NCBI GenBank assembly: GCA_002256345.1
Contig: NKIY01000003.1
Coordinates: 806,001 to 870,000, forward strand
From: Bradyrhizobiaceae bacterium PARB1
GTDB lineage: Bacteria; Pseudomonadota; Alphaproteobacteria; Rhizobiales; Xanthobacteraceae
DNA: 64,000 nucleotides
Reading direction: 5' to 3'
Position numbers and translations under genes: made by a program. Shown here piece after piece: positions 1 through 7,755 of the stretch; position 1 is the first letter of the stretch; each line of letters opens with the position of its first letter. Under the pieces are notes generated by a model. The model saw only the letters and a list, made by a program, of their open reading frames with translations. It was not told the DNA's origin and ran no database searches.

Positions 1-135
1 TAGGAGCGTGGAACGCTACGGGTGTTGCCGTAAGTCCGACCTTCGAGACTATCAAATCTGGGGCCTCCCCTCGCAAGGGCCAACCATCCATCAACGAGTA
101 AGCCTAGCACGGATGCGTGCCCGGCTTGATCTGGA

Positions 136-357
136 TTGGTTGCAACTATGCCCCAGCCCCATGCGGACACCGATTCTCTATACTCTATCCCGTTTGCTTC
201 ACGCTCCTTCACCGTAGCGCAGACAGCCCAAATTCTCAGCGTGTCTGAATCGACCATCTTTGAGCTACTGAAGCTCGGACGGTTGCGCAGCTTTAAGGCA
301 GGCCGCGCAAGGCGCATCACGGGCGCCGCCATCGACTCCTTTCGCGCGGAAGGATGA
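136..357 (+). CDS. AlpA/excisionase-family helix-turn-helix protein
   Basis: A 73-aa protein whose residues about 24-68 form an excisionase/AlpA-type winged HTH (FTVAQTAQILSVSESTIFEL, then LLKLGRLRSFKAG and a short basic wing). Members of this family act as excisionases or as activators of integrase and other element genes. The called start is TTG; an in-frame ATG at 148 would trim four residues and leave the domain intact. It is the first of a co-directional run of genes and lies 4 bp before the next one. Its position near the visible left side of the island supports a role in excision or element gene control. The integrase it would partner is not in the window. Confidence 0.8.
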   Translation: MVATMPQPHADTDSLYSIPFASRSFTVAQTAQILSVSESTIFELLKLGRLRSFKAGRARRITGAAIDSFRAEG

Positions 358-361
358 TCCC

Positions 362-847
362 ATGTCATCCTACGCAGGGACCATTCGCGCCCAAGATCAA
401 GAGACACGCGAAGCCAAACAAGCCATCGCTTCAACAATTCGGCGACTGCTTGAATCCGTCGATTTACCATCGGACGCAGATATCGCTAGCCTTGCTGCTC
501 GTCACGTAGTCGCAGCGGCGACATCGATACTTCTGGATATCATCCGGCCTCACGTTGCCAACAAAAACACTAGCGCAGCGGTGATATCGCTTTTCTTGCC
601 TCGGCAAGCCCCGGAGCTGCACGCTTACATGTGCGGGGTGGCGTTCAAATGCTTCTCACGCTCCGGCACGTTTACGCCGGCGCCATTGGAAACGCTTAGG
701 ACGCGAGTCGACCCAAAAGCGATCTTAGCTCGCACGGCCTGCGGCGACCTTCACGACTGGCCCCGAGCTGATGAAGCTGCACGCGCGATAATTGTCTTGC
801 GCAAAGTCATACCGACCTCAATTGAATTGCGAGGTCGCCATGGATGA
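362..847 (+). CDS. Hypothetical protein of the mobile element
   Basis: A 161-aa protein that I do not recognise. It appears soluble and mostly helical, with a short hydrophobic patch (AAATSILLDIIRP) and an alanine-rich middle. It follows the AlpA-like gene by 4 bp, and its TGA stop overlaps the ATG of the next gene (ATGGATGA at 840-847), so translational coupling in one operon is likely. No catalytic or DNA-binding motif is visible. Its position between an excisionase-like gene and the replication genes suggests an element maintenance role, but this is inference. Confidence 0.65.
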   Translation: MSSYAGTIRAQDQETREAKQAIASTIRRLLESVDLPSDADIASLAARHVVAAATSILLDIIRPHVANKNTSAAVISLFLPRQAPELHAYMCGVAFKCFSRSGTFTPAPLETLRTRVDPKAILARTACGDLHDWPRADEAARAIIVLRKVIPTSIELRGRHG

Positions 848-1265
848 CATTTGGCAAAGCCTCGACGCGCAACTAGACGCGATGACAGAGGTCGAACATG
901 ACAAATACATTCAACACCGATTGCGCAAATGCCAGCGTCTTGGGAAGACACCCAAGCGCGGCGCCCCGACAATCATCCACCCCGATAAGGCTGCCGAGTT
1001 CAAACTCTGCTTAAGACTGCGACGCGAGCACATCAAGATTCACAAGCTGCGCGAAACTCCGCGAGCTTCAATGATGACTGTCGCCGTCCATTGCAACATC
1101 GACACCGACGACAGCCGAATATTGGAGCGGCTGATTCAAATCGCCGAAAGCAGGGACTCGGTCGTGAACCGGGAGGCGACTAAGAAGGAGCGCAAGCTTC
1201 CGCCCGAAGCTCTCGCGCAACTATCAAAACGGATCACTTCCTTACAGCCTCACAAACGCCGTTGA
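840..1265 (+). CDS. Hypothetical basic protein of the mobile element
   Basis: A 141-aa protein starting at the ATG that overlaps the previous stop; GAGG lies about 6 bp upstream, which favours this start over an open extension back to 792. The protein is rich in Arg and Lys (RLRKCQRLGKTPKRG near residues 28-42, and a basic C-terminus ending HKRR), so nucleic-acid binding is possible. I do not recognise a domain. It ends just before the large inverted repeat at 1275-1332, which may terminate or regulate this operon. Confidence 0.65.
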   Translation: MDDIWQSLDAQLDAMTEVEHDKYIQHRLRKCQRLGKTPKRGAPTIIHPDKAAEFKLCLRLRREHIKIHKLRETPRASMMTVAVHCNIDTDDSRILERLIQIAESRDSVVNREATKKERKLPPEALAQLSKRITSLQPHKRR

Positions 1266-1274
1266 ATAACGACC

Positions 1275-1332
1275 CTCGAATAAATCGATGCGATTTATTC
1301 GAGGTCATATAAATCGCATCGATTTATTCGAG
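1275..1332. repeat. Perfect 24-bp inverted repeat with nested palindrome
   Basis: Positions 1275-1298 and 1309-1332 are exact reverse complements separated by 10 bp. Inside the left part, CTCGAATAAATCG (1275-1287) and CGATTTATTCGAG (1291-1303) form a second perfect dyad around ATG, and the half-site CGATTTATTCGAG recurs at 1320-1332. So three copies of one 13-bp half-site sit within 58 bp. The repeat is A+T-rich compared with its surroundings and lies between two co-directional genes. It could be a terminator, an operator for an element regulator, or a replication or partition site. The nested symmetry and lack of a T-tract favour a protein-binding site. Confidence 0.85.
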
Positions 1333-1396
1333 TCTTCATTCTCTGACGATTGCGTAGTTAGTTTCCGTCATCAGATTTCAGAGAAGGCACCGAGTC

Positions 1397-2461
1397 ATGA
1401 CGAAGCTCGTTAAGATGGCATCCAAGGTCGAACTATTTGATGGGCGGTCACCCAATGAGATTGCATGGGCCAAGCGGCTGCCACCCGAAGCACTCAATAA
1501 GGCGCGGATGCTGCACGCGGTTTCACTCGACACCATAGCGCGGCTGCAAGCTCAATCGGATGAGCGGACTCGCCTCTCCGATTCAATCCGGACGGTCAAA
1601 AGGCAGATCGAGGAGATTGACCGTTACGCACAGCATGGCGGCAAACTCGCGAGCGATGATATCAAAGAACGCGCCGAGCTGGTCGCAGAGTGGGAAGAAC
1701 TACAGCAGAAGGCCAAAGAGCCGGTTGAGTCGATACCGTCGCCGGTGGGAGTTGATCAGTTCTGGCAGCTCTATGAAAACGACCCGCGCGCCACTTACCA
1801 GCGCAAGGTCATGGATTACAAAGGCGGCGCTATCCGTCCAGCATTGGAATCGGCTTTGCCGACGGTGCGTGGCAAGATCGAAGCCAAGATCGAAACTAAG
1901 GGACGCGTGCTTGGCGCCGATCTGACTTTGGAAGAACAGCTCGCCGCGCTCAAAGCCGGATTAGAGCAGCGTGGTCGCAATAGTAAGTTCAAGCATGAGA
2001 GGGTGAAGCGCTTTCAGCGGACCCATAATGGATATGCGCAAGCCAAACCTGACTGGAATCTGGGCCGTCAAACCAGCGCCGATATCTCAGGCGCGGACGT
2101 GATGGCATTCATCTGCGGCAACAGCAGTATTCGCGCCATGCTCCTCAAAGAGTGGGAGGCAGAACTGCGCGCGAGCCATGACCCCAAAACAGCGTTGTCG
2201 ATTGAGCAGCGCACAGAGAAGGCGGCGCAGTTGTCAGCAGAGACACTTGATCTTGAGCGCCTTGAGGAAAGCATCGTCATGGCATCGTTGCGCGCTGGCA
2301 TCGCGGTAGAGCGGCGGCCCGGAACCAACATCCTTGCTGTGTTGGAAATCGAAGTTGACCACAACGCCAAGCGCGTTTCGCAAGAGTTCGGTGGGTCGCT
2401 GATGCGCAAGCAGTCCGGCGACCCGGAAGAATCTGATTTCGACTTCGACACGGTCGATTGA
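1397..2461 (+). CDS. Hypothetical coiled-coil protein with acidic DFDFD tail
   Basis: A 354-aa protein of unknown function. Residues about 48-110 are heptad-like and highly charged, suggesting a coiled coil; the centre is basic (KFKHERVKRFQRTHNGY). The C-terminus ends in an acidic-aromatic stretch, EESDFDFDTVD. The same Asp-Phe-Asp theme occurs in the PrimPol-helicase and the collagen-like protein of this element. The ATG at 1397 is preceded by AGAAGG. It is separated from the upstream operon by the inverted repeat at 1275-1332, so it probably has its own promoter. A structural or scaffold-like role is possible but unsupported. Confidence 0.65.
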   Translation: MTKLVKMASKVELFDGRSPNEIAWAKRLPPEALNKARMLHAVSLDTIARLQAQSDERTRLSDSIRTVKRQIEEIDRYAQHGGKLASDDIKERAELVAEWEELQQKAKEPVESIPSPVGVDQFWQLYENDPRATYQRKVMDYKGGAIRPALESALPTVRGKIEAKIETKGRVLGADLTLEEQLAALKAGLEQRGRNSKFKHERVKRFQRTHNGYAQAKPDWNLGRQTSADISGADVMAFICGNSSIRAMLLKEWEAELRASHDPKTALSIEQRTEKAAQLSAETLDLERLEESIVMASLRAGIAVERRPGTNILAVLEIEVDHNAKRVSQEFGGSLMRKQSGDPEESDFDFDTVD

Positions 2462-2541
2462 CGTTCAGTTCGGCGTGCACGTGCTGGACCCGCGTGCGCG
2501 TCCGGAGGCTCGGACCGTCTCCCCTTTGGGCGGTTCGGGTT

Positions 2542-2576
2542 GGCCCGGAGGTGACGGGTTGAACCACCTCCGGGCC
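2542..2576 (+). terminator. Strong 12-bp hairpin, probable terminator
   Basis: GGCCCGGAGGTG (2542-2553) and CACCTCCGGGCC (2565-2576) pair perfectly across an 11-nt loop, 80 bp after the stop of the coiled-coil gene and 81 bp before the next start. No long T-tract follows (TCGTTCCT), so termination may be weak or the hairpin may have another role. Confidence 0.5.
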
Positions 2577-2657
2577 TCGTTCCTCACTGGTCGCTTAGCA
2601 CTCTGTCGGGCTATGCGACCTTTTTCATCCGTACGACAGATTCGAGAGGGTGAGACA

Positions 2658-2927
2658 ATGACCGATGTGACCATGAGCAGGGCACTACTTCAGTTCAAGC
2701 GCGACCACAGCCACGCGGCCATGCGCACGCTGCTACAGGAAGTCGCGGGCGTGAGCGCAATCAGCGACGTTCCCGAAGACAAAATCGACGATGTGATTGC
2801 GGCGTGTGAATCCGACCGGGATTGGTCGAAGCCCGGCGCGAAGGCAAAAGCTGGTCCGAAGCCCGACTTCAACAGCCCGGAATTCGTCCAAGGCGTTTAC
2901 GCGCGCTGGAACGGCGCCGCGCGCTAA
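2658..2927 (+). CDS. Small hypothetical protein (89 aa)
   Basis: I start this at the ATG at 2658, which has GAGAGGGTGAG just upstream; the open frame extends back to 2475 but that part overlaps the hairpin at 2542-2576. The product is about 89 aa with a helical first half and the segment FNSPEFVQGVYARWNGAAR at the end. I do not recognise it. It precedes the PrimPol-helicase gene by 69 bp in the same direction and may be an accessory replication or regulatory protein. Confidence 0.65.
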   Translation: MTDVTMSRALLQFKRDHSHAAMRTLLQEVAGVSAISDVPEDKIDDVIAACESDRDWSKPGAKAKAGPKPDFNSPEFVQGVYARWNGAAR

Positions 2928-2996
2928 TCGCACAAACGACCACGCCCGACGCGGCAAACGTCGGGCGTGAACAGGCTTGGCTTGGAGTAGAACACC

Positions 2997-5603
2997 ATGA
3001 GTATTAGCACATCGAATACGACGGCCCAACCAACATCCGGCGCGCCTCGCAGGCGATCCGATGTGACCCCATTCCAAGCTGCGTTGTCGCGCTACCCGCT
3101 GGATCGCTACACCCTGATTCCCCTGCACAGGCCCAAGGATACGCGCACTAAAAACGGCACCGTTCGGCCCATCGGCAAGGCACCTCTTGATAAGAACTGG
3201 ACTAAGGCCACGTATGACTCGGCGGCCGTAATCGAACGCTGCGAGCGCGAGCGTCGCAATATCGGTGTGCGACTTCAGCGGACTCAGGTCATCATCGACG
3301 TGGACCCTCGCAACGGCGGCGATGTGTCATACGCGGAGCTGTTCGCGGAGCTTGGAATCGACGAAGCGATCTTTCCGCGCGTTATCACGGGATCGGGCGG
3401 GCTCCATATGTACGCGACCCTGCCGCGTGGCGTGGCCGTGCTCGACAGTTTGGGCGACGAATATCCGGGCGTCGAGTTCAAGTCGAAGGGCCGACAGGTC
3501 GTCGCCGCCGGGTCAATACACCCTGATTCTGGCAAGCCATATCGCTGGGATGACAATTACCCGCCGCTATCAGAGGCGCCCGAACTGCCCACGAAGCTCT
3601 TGAAGCTCATAACCAAGCCCAAGCTCTCGACGAAGCTTTCTGGCGGGGGAGAATTCGACCAACAGCAGATTGCGGACATGCTCGATACGATGGACGCGCG
3701 CAAGTTCCGCGACCAGCAGCGTTGGCTCAATATTTTGATGGCCTGCCACCATGCGAGCAATGGCGACGCGCGTTCGGAATTCATCGAATGGTCGATTTCC
3801 GACCCTCAGTATCAGAACGACGCCTCTATCATCGGCCGACGATGGGACTCGCTGCACCGTGGCAGGGCGGACGGGATAAAAAGCGGCACGCTCGAAATGT
3901 ATGTGCGCCAGTTTGGAGACGTGAGCACGATCCCCCTCAAGGCTATAGCCGCCGACGAGTTCGACCATCCCGATATCGATTCGGACGCATCGCTCGCGGA
4001 ATACGACGACATGGATTTCGACACGCCCGCGAATGCGGAAGAATTCGACTTCGATACCCCCGTCAAGCTGAAGCCGATGGCTTATGACATGGTCGAGCTC
4101 GAAGCGATGCTTGACTACACAGAAGACGCGATGGCAGCGGGCGGTGCGCCGCTCTATCAGACCGCCAAGCGCCTTGTGCATCCCGTTCGCATGGAGCGGG
4201 CGTCCGGCGATAACGAATCTATTCGCCGGGCCGCTGGTGCGTTAACGATTCAGGACGTGACGCCGTTGCGGCTCAATCAGTACATGATCGAGCACGCGAA
4301 GTTCTATCTGGTCAAGAAAGCCCCCAACGGCGCGGCACCTGTCAGGAAGAAACACGCCGCCCCATTGCGGCTTGCCGAGCACATGCTTGCGCGGCCGGAC
4401 AAATGGAAGATTCCGACCCTGACCGGGATTATCGAAACGCCTGCCTTGCGTCGCGACGGCTCTCTACTTGCCGATGAAGGCTATGACGCCGCGTCCGGCC
4501 TTCTGTTGGATATGGGCGGGGTAACGTTCCCGGCCATCCCCGACGAACCCACGCGCGAAGATGCGTGGGCAGCCCTGAAGTTCCTCAAGCTGCCGCTGGC
4601 GGGCTTCCCGTTCATTGCGGATGGCCCCAAGGGCAAGAGCGCATCGCGGTCCGTCATGCTGTCCGCAATGTTGACCGCTCTTGTCCGCCGTTCGCTGCCT
4701 TCGGCCCCTATGCATGGCTTCAGCGCACCGACTCCCGGCACCGGCAAAACCTTGGCCGTGCAAGTTGCTGCCGTGATCGCGACGGGCCATGAGGTCACGG
4801 CCATGAGCCAAGGGGCGAATGCGGAGGAAGACGAAAAGCGACTCTTCAGTGTGTTGATGCAGGGCGACTCGGTCGTGCTCATAGACAACGTCACGCGCCC
4901 CATCGGCGGCAACGCCCTATGCACCATTCTCACCGAACAGTTCTGGCAGTCGCGCATGCTTGGTGTTTCGCGCAACGCGACCGTCGCCACGAATGTCCTG
5001 ATGACGGCAAGCGGCAACAATCTGGTGTTCGAAGGCGATATGACCCGCCGCGCGCTCTTGTGCCGGATGGATGCCGGGATAGAGAACCCGGAAGGCCGCT
5101 CTTTCGACATGAACCTGAAGCAATGGGTTCCGGCGAACCGCGAGAAGCTGGTGGCGGCTGGACTCACGGTGTTGCGCGCGTTCGTAGTGGCAGGAAGGCC
5201 AGGACTCCATAAGCTGTCCGCCTTCGGCAGCTTCGAACAATGGTCGGGCCTCGTTCGCGGCGCGCTCGTTTGGTTGGGTCAGCCCGACCCTTGCTTGACC
5301 CGGTCGCATATTGCCGCCGAAGACCCCGTAAAAGCGGAATTGGCTGAGCTTCTGACCGCCATTTATGCAGCGAGGGGCAGCGAGTGGTTTAGCGCTGGCG
5401 AGCTTCTGGCAATCAACGAAACAGACGATGCGCCGGGCGCTTCGATACTGGACGTGATCGAATCCATTATGCCGCGCGTCAATAAAAAGATACTTGGTCA
5501 CTATCTGAAGAGTCATGAGAGGCAGATCATCAGCGGACTCCGCATTGAGGTCACAAAGGACACCGACCGCAAGATCAACCTCTATCGAGTAGCTGAGACT
5601 TAG
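2997..5603 (+). CDS. PrimPol (primase-polymerase) fused to a P-loop helicase-like domain
   Basis: An 868-aa replication protein. Residues about 28-205 match the bifunctional primase/polymerase fold: the metal-binding acidic motif VIIDVDPRNGG has its Asp residues at 101 and 103, followed by SGGLHMY (about 133-139) and VEFKSKGRQVVAAGSIHP. Residues about 221-310 look like a primase C-terminal (PriCT-type) domain. A C-terminal ATPase has Walker A APTPGTGKT near residue 576 and Walker B VVLIDNV near 625, then MTASGNN as a sensor-like motif. Between them is an acidic linker with tandem DFDTP motifs. Such fusions initiate replication of plasmids, phages and satellites. The inverted repeat directly downstream may be its origin. 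Confidence 0.9.
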   Translation: MSISTSNTTAQPTSGAPRRRSDVTPFQAALSRYPLDRYTLIPLHRPKDTRTKNGTVRPIGKAPLDKNWTKATYDSAAVIERCERERRNIGVRLQRTQVIIDVDPRNGGDVSYAELFAELGIDEAIFPRVITGSGGLHMYATLPRGVAVLDSLGDEYPGVEFKSKGRQVVAAGSIHPDSGKPYRWDDNYPPLSEAPELPTKLLKLITKPKLSTKLSGGGEFDQQQIADMLDTMDARKFRDQQRWLNILMACHHASNGDARSEFIEWSISDPQYQNDASIIGRRWDSLHRGRADGIKSGTLEMYVRQFGDVSTIPLKAIAADEFDHPDIDSDASLAEYDDMDFDTPANAEEFDFDTPVKLKPMAYDMVELEAMLDYTEDAMAAGGAPLYQTAKRLVHPVRMERASGDNESIRRAAGALTIQDVTPLRLNQYMIEHAKFYLVKKAPNGAAPVRKKHAAPLRLAEHMLARPDKWKIPTLTGIIETPALRRDGSLLADEGYDAASGLLLDMGGVTFPAIPDEPTREDAWAALKFLKLPLAGFPFIADGPKGKSASRSVMLSAMLTALVRRSLPSAPMHGFSAPTPGTGKTLAVQVAAVIATGHEVTAMSQGANAEEDEKRLFSVLMQGDSVVLIDNVTRPIGGNALCTILTEQFWQSRMLGVSRNATVATNVLMTASGNNLVFEGDMTRRALLCRMDAGIENPEGRSFDMNLKQWVPANREKLVAAGLTVLRAFVVAGRPGLHKLSAFGSFEQWSGLVRGALVWLGQPDPCLTRSHIAAEDPVKAELAELLTAIYAARGSEWFSAGELLAINETDDAPGASILDVIESIMPRVNKKILGHYLKSHERQIISGLRIEVTKDTDRKINLYRVAET

Positions 5604-5607
5604 GGCG

Positions 5608-5775
5608 TTACGGGGAAGCCGGGGTTTCCGGGGACCTTTTCCCCTAGGGACTGTGGTCTCGTTACCCCTTCCAGATTCCATATCTCTCTAACGAGATCGA
5701 GGTAACCAATAATGGTTTTAACGAGACCACGGTCTTAGGGGGAAACCTACCCCGGAAACCCCGGCTTCCCCGTAA
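5608..5775. repeat. 168-bp inverted-repeat structure with three 10-bp iteron-like sites; candidate replication origin
   Basis: The 26-bp arms 5608-5633 and 5750-5775 are exact reverse complements. Inside them an imperfect block continues, then a second perfect 12-bp pair: GTGGTCTCGTTA (5653-5664) and TAACGAGACCAC (5719-5730). The core is A+T-richer (around CCATATCTCTC and CCAATAATGGTTTT). The 10-mer TAACGAGAYC occurs three times, at 5655-5664 (reverse), 5689-5698 and 5719-5728, the last two spaced 30 bp. It starts 5 bp after the PrimPol-helicase stop codon. This arrangement suits an origin bound by the adjacent initiator, although it could also terminate transcription or form a structured RNA. 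Confidence 0.7.
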
Positions 5776-6135
5776 AACCATGAGGGGCTGAATCACGGGC
5801 GATACATGAAGTCTATAAAAAGATGAAGCGCTGTTGATGTGCTCAGAAACGTGAATGGAGTCCGTTAGAGAATATCCTTCTCATGCGAGGCGCCGGGCCA
5901 AGATCGCGGGTCCCTTCAACAGCGAGAATGCCGTGAGGGCAAGTACTGGGGCCGATGCGATTCTTTGTATGGATTCCGAGAAATCGCGGCACCTGACACC
6001 AAAGGCGGGGCGGTCGGCACGGCGCGAAGGAATTTTCTTCTCTCCCTTACAACTACACTTGGATCATGCCGGGAGAATGTACTTTGACGATTTTCTGAAT
6101 CGGTGGCCTAGTCTTTCAAAATAGGAGCACGCCTT
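5776..6135. other. Intergenic region with no supported gene
   Basis: This 360-bp stretch separates the inverted repeat from the collagen-like gene. One open frame (5855-6124) is present but has no recognisable features and ends just before the ribosome-binding site of the next gene. Its last part, around GGATCATGCCGGGAGAATG, probably holds the promoter of the collagen-like gene. I see no RNA gene. Confidence 0.5.
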
Positions 6136-6930
6136 ATGTCTATCGCACGTCAGACTCTTACAGGCACCGGCATCGCGGGAATGCGCTTCGCCCATCCCGC
6201 CGCCGCCACCGCTAAGAAGGCCATAGCAGCGAAGCGAGCCAAGCAGGCCGCCGCTCGCACACAGAACCTGATCACGGCAGCGGTCCGCCGCGAAGTGAAG
6301 CTTGAGTTCGAAGCCCGCATCATCACGGCCGAACCGGGGCCAAGGGGCTTGCGCGGCAAAGCTGGCGCCATGGGCGAGCAAGGCCCGCGCGGTCCGAAGG
6401 GCGACAAAGGAGAGAAAGGCGACCGTGGCGAGCGCGGCGCCGCCGGACGCGACGGCAAGGACGGTTCGGGATGGCATGAAGGCTCGGCAGCCCCGCGCGA
6501 CGCGGCCGACGGTGATTGGTGGTTTCATCCCGAAGGCGCCATCAAGCGACTCGATGGCAAGCGATGGAAACTGACCACGACCTTGCGCGGCCGGAGGGGA
6601 CCAGTCGGCCCGACAGGCCCGGCCGGTCGGGGTGGCAATCGCTTCGATTTCGGTTTCGGCGCCCCGTCCGGTGGCCGCAGCGGTGACGTTTGGCTCGATT
6701 TGGAGATTGGCCATCTCTGGAAGAAACAGCGCAACGGCTGGGTGAACTACTTCAACGTCGGGGCGCGGGCTTTCGCGGGCTTGGGCGCACCGACCGAAAA
6801 CCCGCACGACGCGGACGACATTCTTGTGGGTGACGAACCCGCGAGCGAAGAATCGTCAGAGAGCGAGACGAACAGCGCAAGCGAGTCGGACTTCGACTCC
6901 GACAGCGAAAGCGATTTCGACTTCGGATAG
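6136..6930 (+). CDS. Collagen-like repeat protein with acidic Ser/Asp tail
   Basis: A 264-aa protein with AGGAGC placed 8 bp before the ATG. Residues about 70-115 are uninterrupted Gly-X-Y triplets with charged X/Y residues (GPKGDKGEKGDRGERGAAG), and a second short run GRRGPVGPTGPAG lies near 155-167. Between and after these are compact segments (WHEGSAAPRDAADGDWWFHP; SGDVWLDLEIGHLWKKQ) typical of beta-rich tips in phage tail fibres. The C-terminal 40 residues are Ser/Glu/Asp-rich and end ESDFDFG, echoing the DFD motif of two other element proteins. There is no signal peptide. A fibre or surface structural role is plausible; no other virion gene is nearby. Confidence 0.75.
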   Translation: MSIARQTLTGTGIAGMRFAHPAAATAKKAIAAKRAKQAAARTQNLITAAVRREVKLEFEARIITAEPGPRGLRGKAGAMGEQGPRGPKGDKGEKGDRGERGAAGRDGKDGSGWHEGSAAPRDAADGDWWFHPEGAIKRLDGKRWKLTTTLRGRRGPVGPTGPAGRGGNRFDFGFGAPSGGRSGDVWLDLEIGHLWKKQRNGWVNYFNVGARAFAGLGAPTENPHDADDILVGDEPASEESSESETNSASESDFDSDSESDFDFG

Positions 6931-6997
6931 GGGTGGTCATGGACCATTGCAGAACGGCCAAGTAGAGTAGAATCGATATCGGCGCGACCATGCGCCG

Positions 6998-7648
6998 ATG
7001 GATTTGGATTCGAATCGCAGCCCGCTCATGTCAAAAGATAGCACCACCGTTCTCAAGTTCGACTTGGACTACGAGAGGATGATGCGCGCTATGACTACCC
7101 CCGACGACATCGGCGCAGTCATGCGAGTACATAGCGAGCTAGACGCGACGTTTAAGCACGTAGTCGATACTATGTTGCCTAGCGGAAGGCCGCACAAGCA
7201 TCAGTATCTGAGCGAGCGCATCAACCGATTGCGCGAGGCTGGCCTTGTCGAGATTAGACTCGCGCCCGCCGCTGTCATCAACGCCGTACGCAACAAGTTC
7301 GCGCATCACGACAAAGAGCAATTCCAGACCCGCGATGTGGTCAAGCTGGCAGCGGCCGTCGAAGCACTGTACGGGGGGCGCAAGATACCCGACCATTTCG
7401 AGATTCTCGACAATCGAAAAGGCTTTGAGCGACGATGGCGCTTTGGCGATATGAACGACAAGGAGCGCTTTGTCTTCTATGGGTTCATGGCCATCGCGGG
7501 CGCTGCGGCTATTGAGAATGATTTTGAGCCGGAGACGTTGAAGGTCACAATGCCTTCATGGGGGACCACCATCATAGCACGCTTCGCGGGCCTTCCGTTC
7601 TCCAGCTACATGCCGCTGCTTCTGAATAAGACCAGCGACGACCTATAG
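6998..7648 (+). CDS. Hypothetical protein with HEPN/MltR-like RNxxxH motif
   Basis: A 216-aa protein; an alternative ATG at 7028 would remove ten residues. Residues about 36-115 are helical and contain INAVRNKFAHHD, where Arg98-Asn99 followed by His103 fits the RNxxxH signature of HEPN domains; the surrounding pattern (ERINRLREAGLV, then RNKFAHH) also resembles the MltR family. HEPN proteins are often RNases of toxin-antitoxin or antiphage systems, whereas MltR is a transcriptional regulator. The C-terminal half is unfamiliar. It lies 107 bp before a membrane protein in the same direction, and the two may form an accessory module. The family call is made by eye. Confidence 0.6.
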   Translation: MDLDSNRSPLMSKDSTTVLKFDLDYERMMRAMTTPDDIGAVMRVHSELDATFKHVVDTMLPSGRPHKHQYLSERINRLREAGLVEIRLAPAAVINAVRNKFAHHDKEQFQTRDVVKLAAAVEALYGGRKIPDHFEILDNRKGFERRWRFGDMNDKERFVFYGFMAIAGAAAIENDFEPETLKVTMPSWGTTIIARFAGLPFSSYMPLLLNKTSDDL

Positions 7649-7755
7649 TGCGGGCACATAGAATGATGAAGCTATATGGGGGTGCCGCGCTCTCTTGATA
7701 CAGGCTGCTCGACACTGGATATACGAGGGGCACAACTACAGATATAATCCTGCCC

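Noticed and set aside
5855-6124. An 89-aa open frame between the inverted repeat and the collagen-like gene
   Set aside because: No recognisable domain, no clear ribosome-binding site and odd composition; it covers the probable promoter of the next gene.
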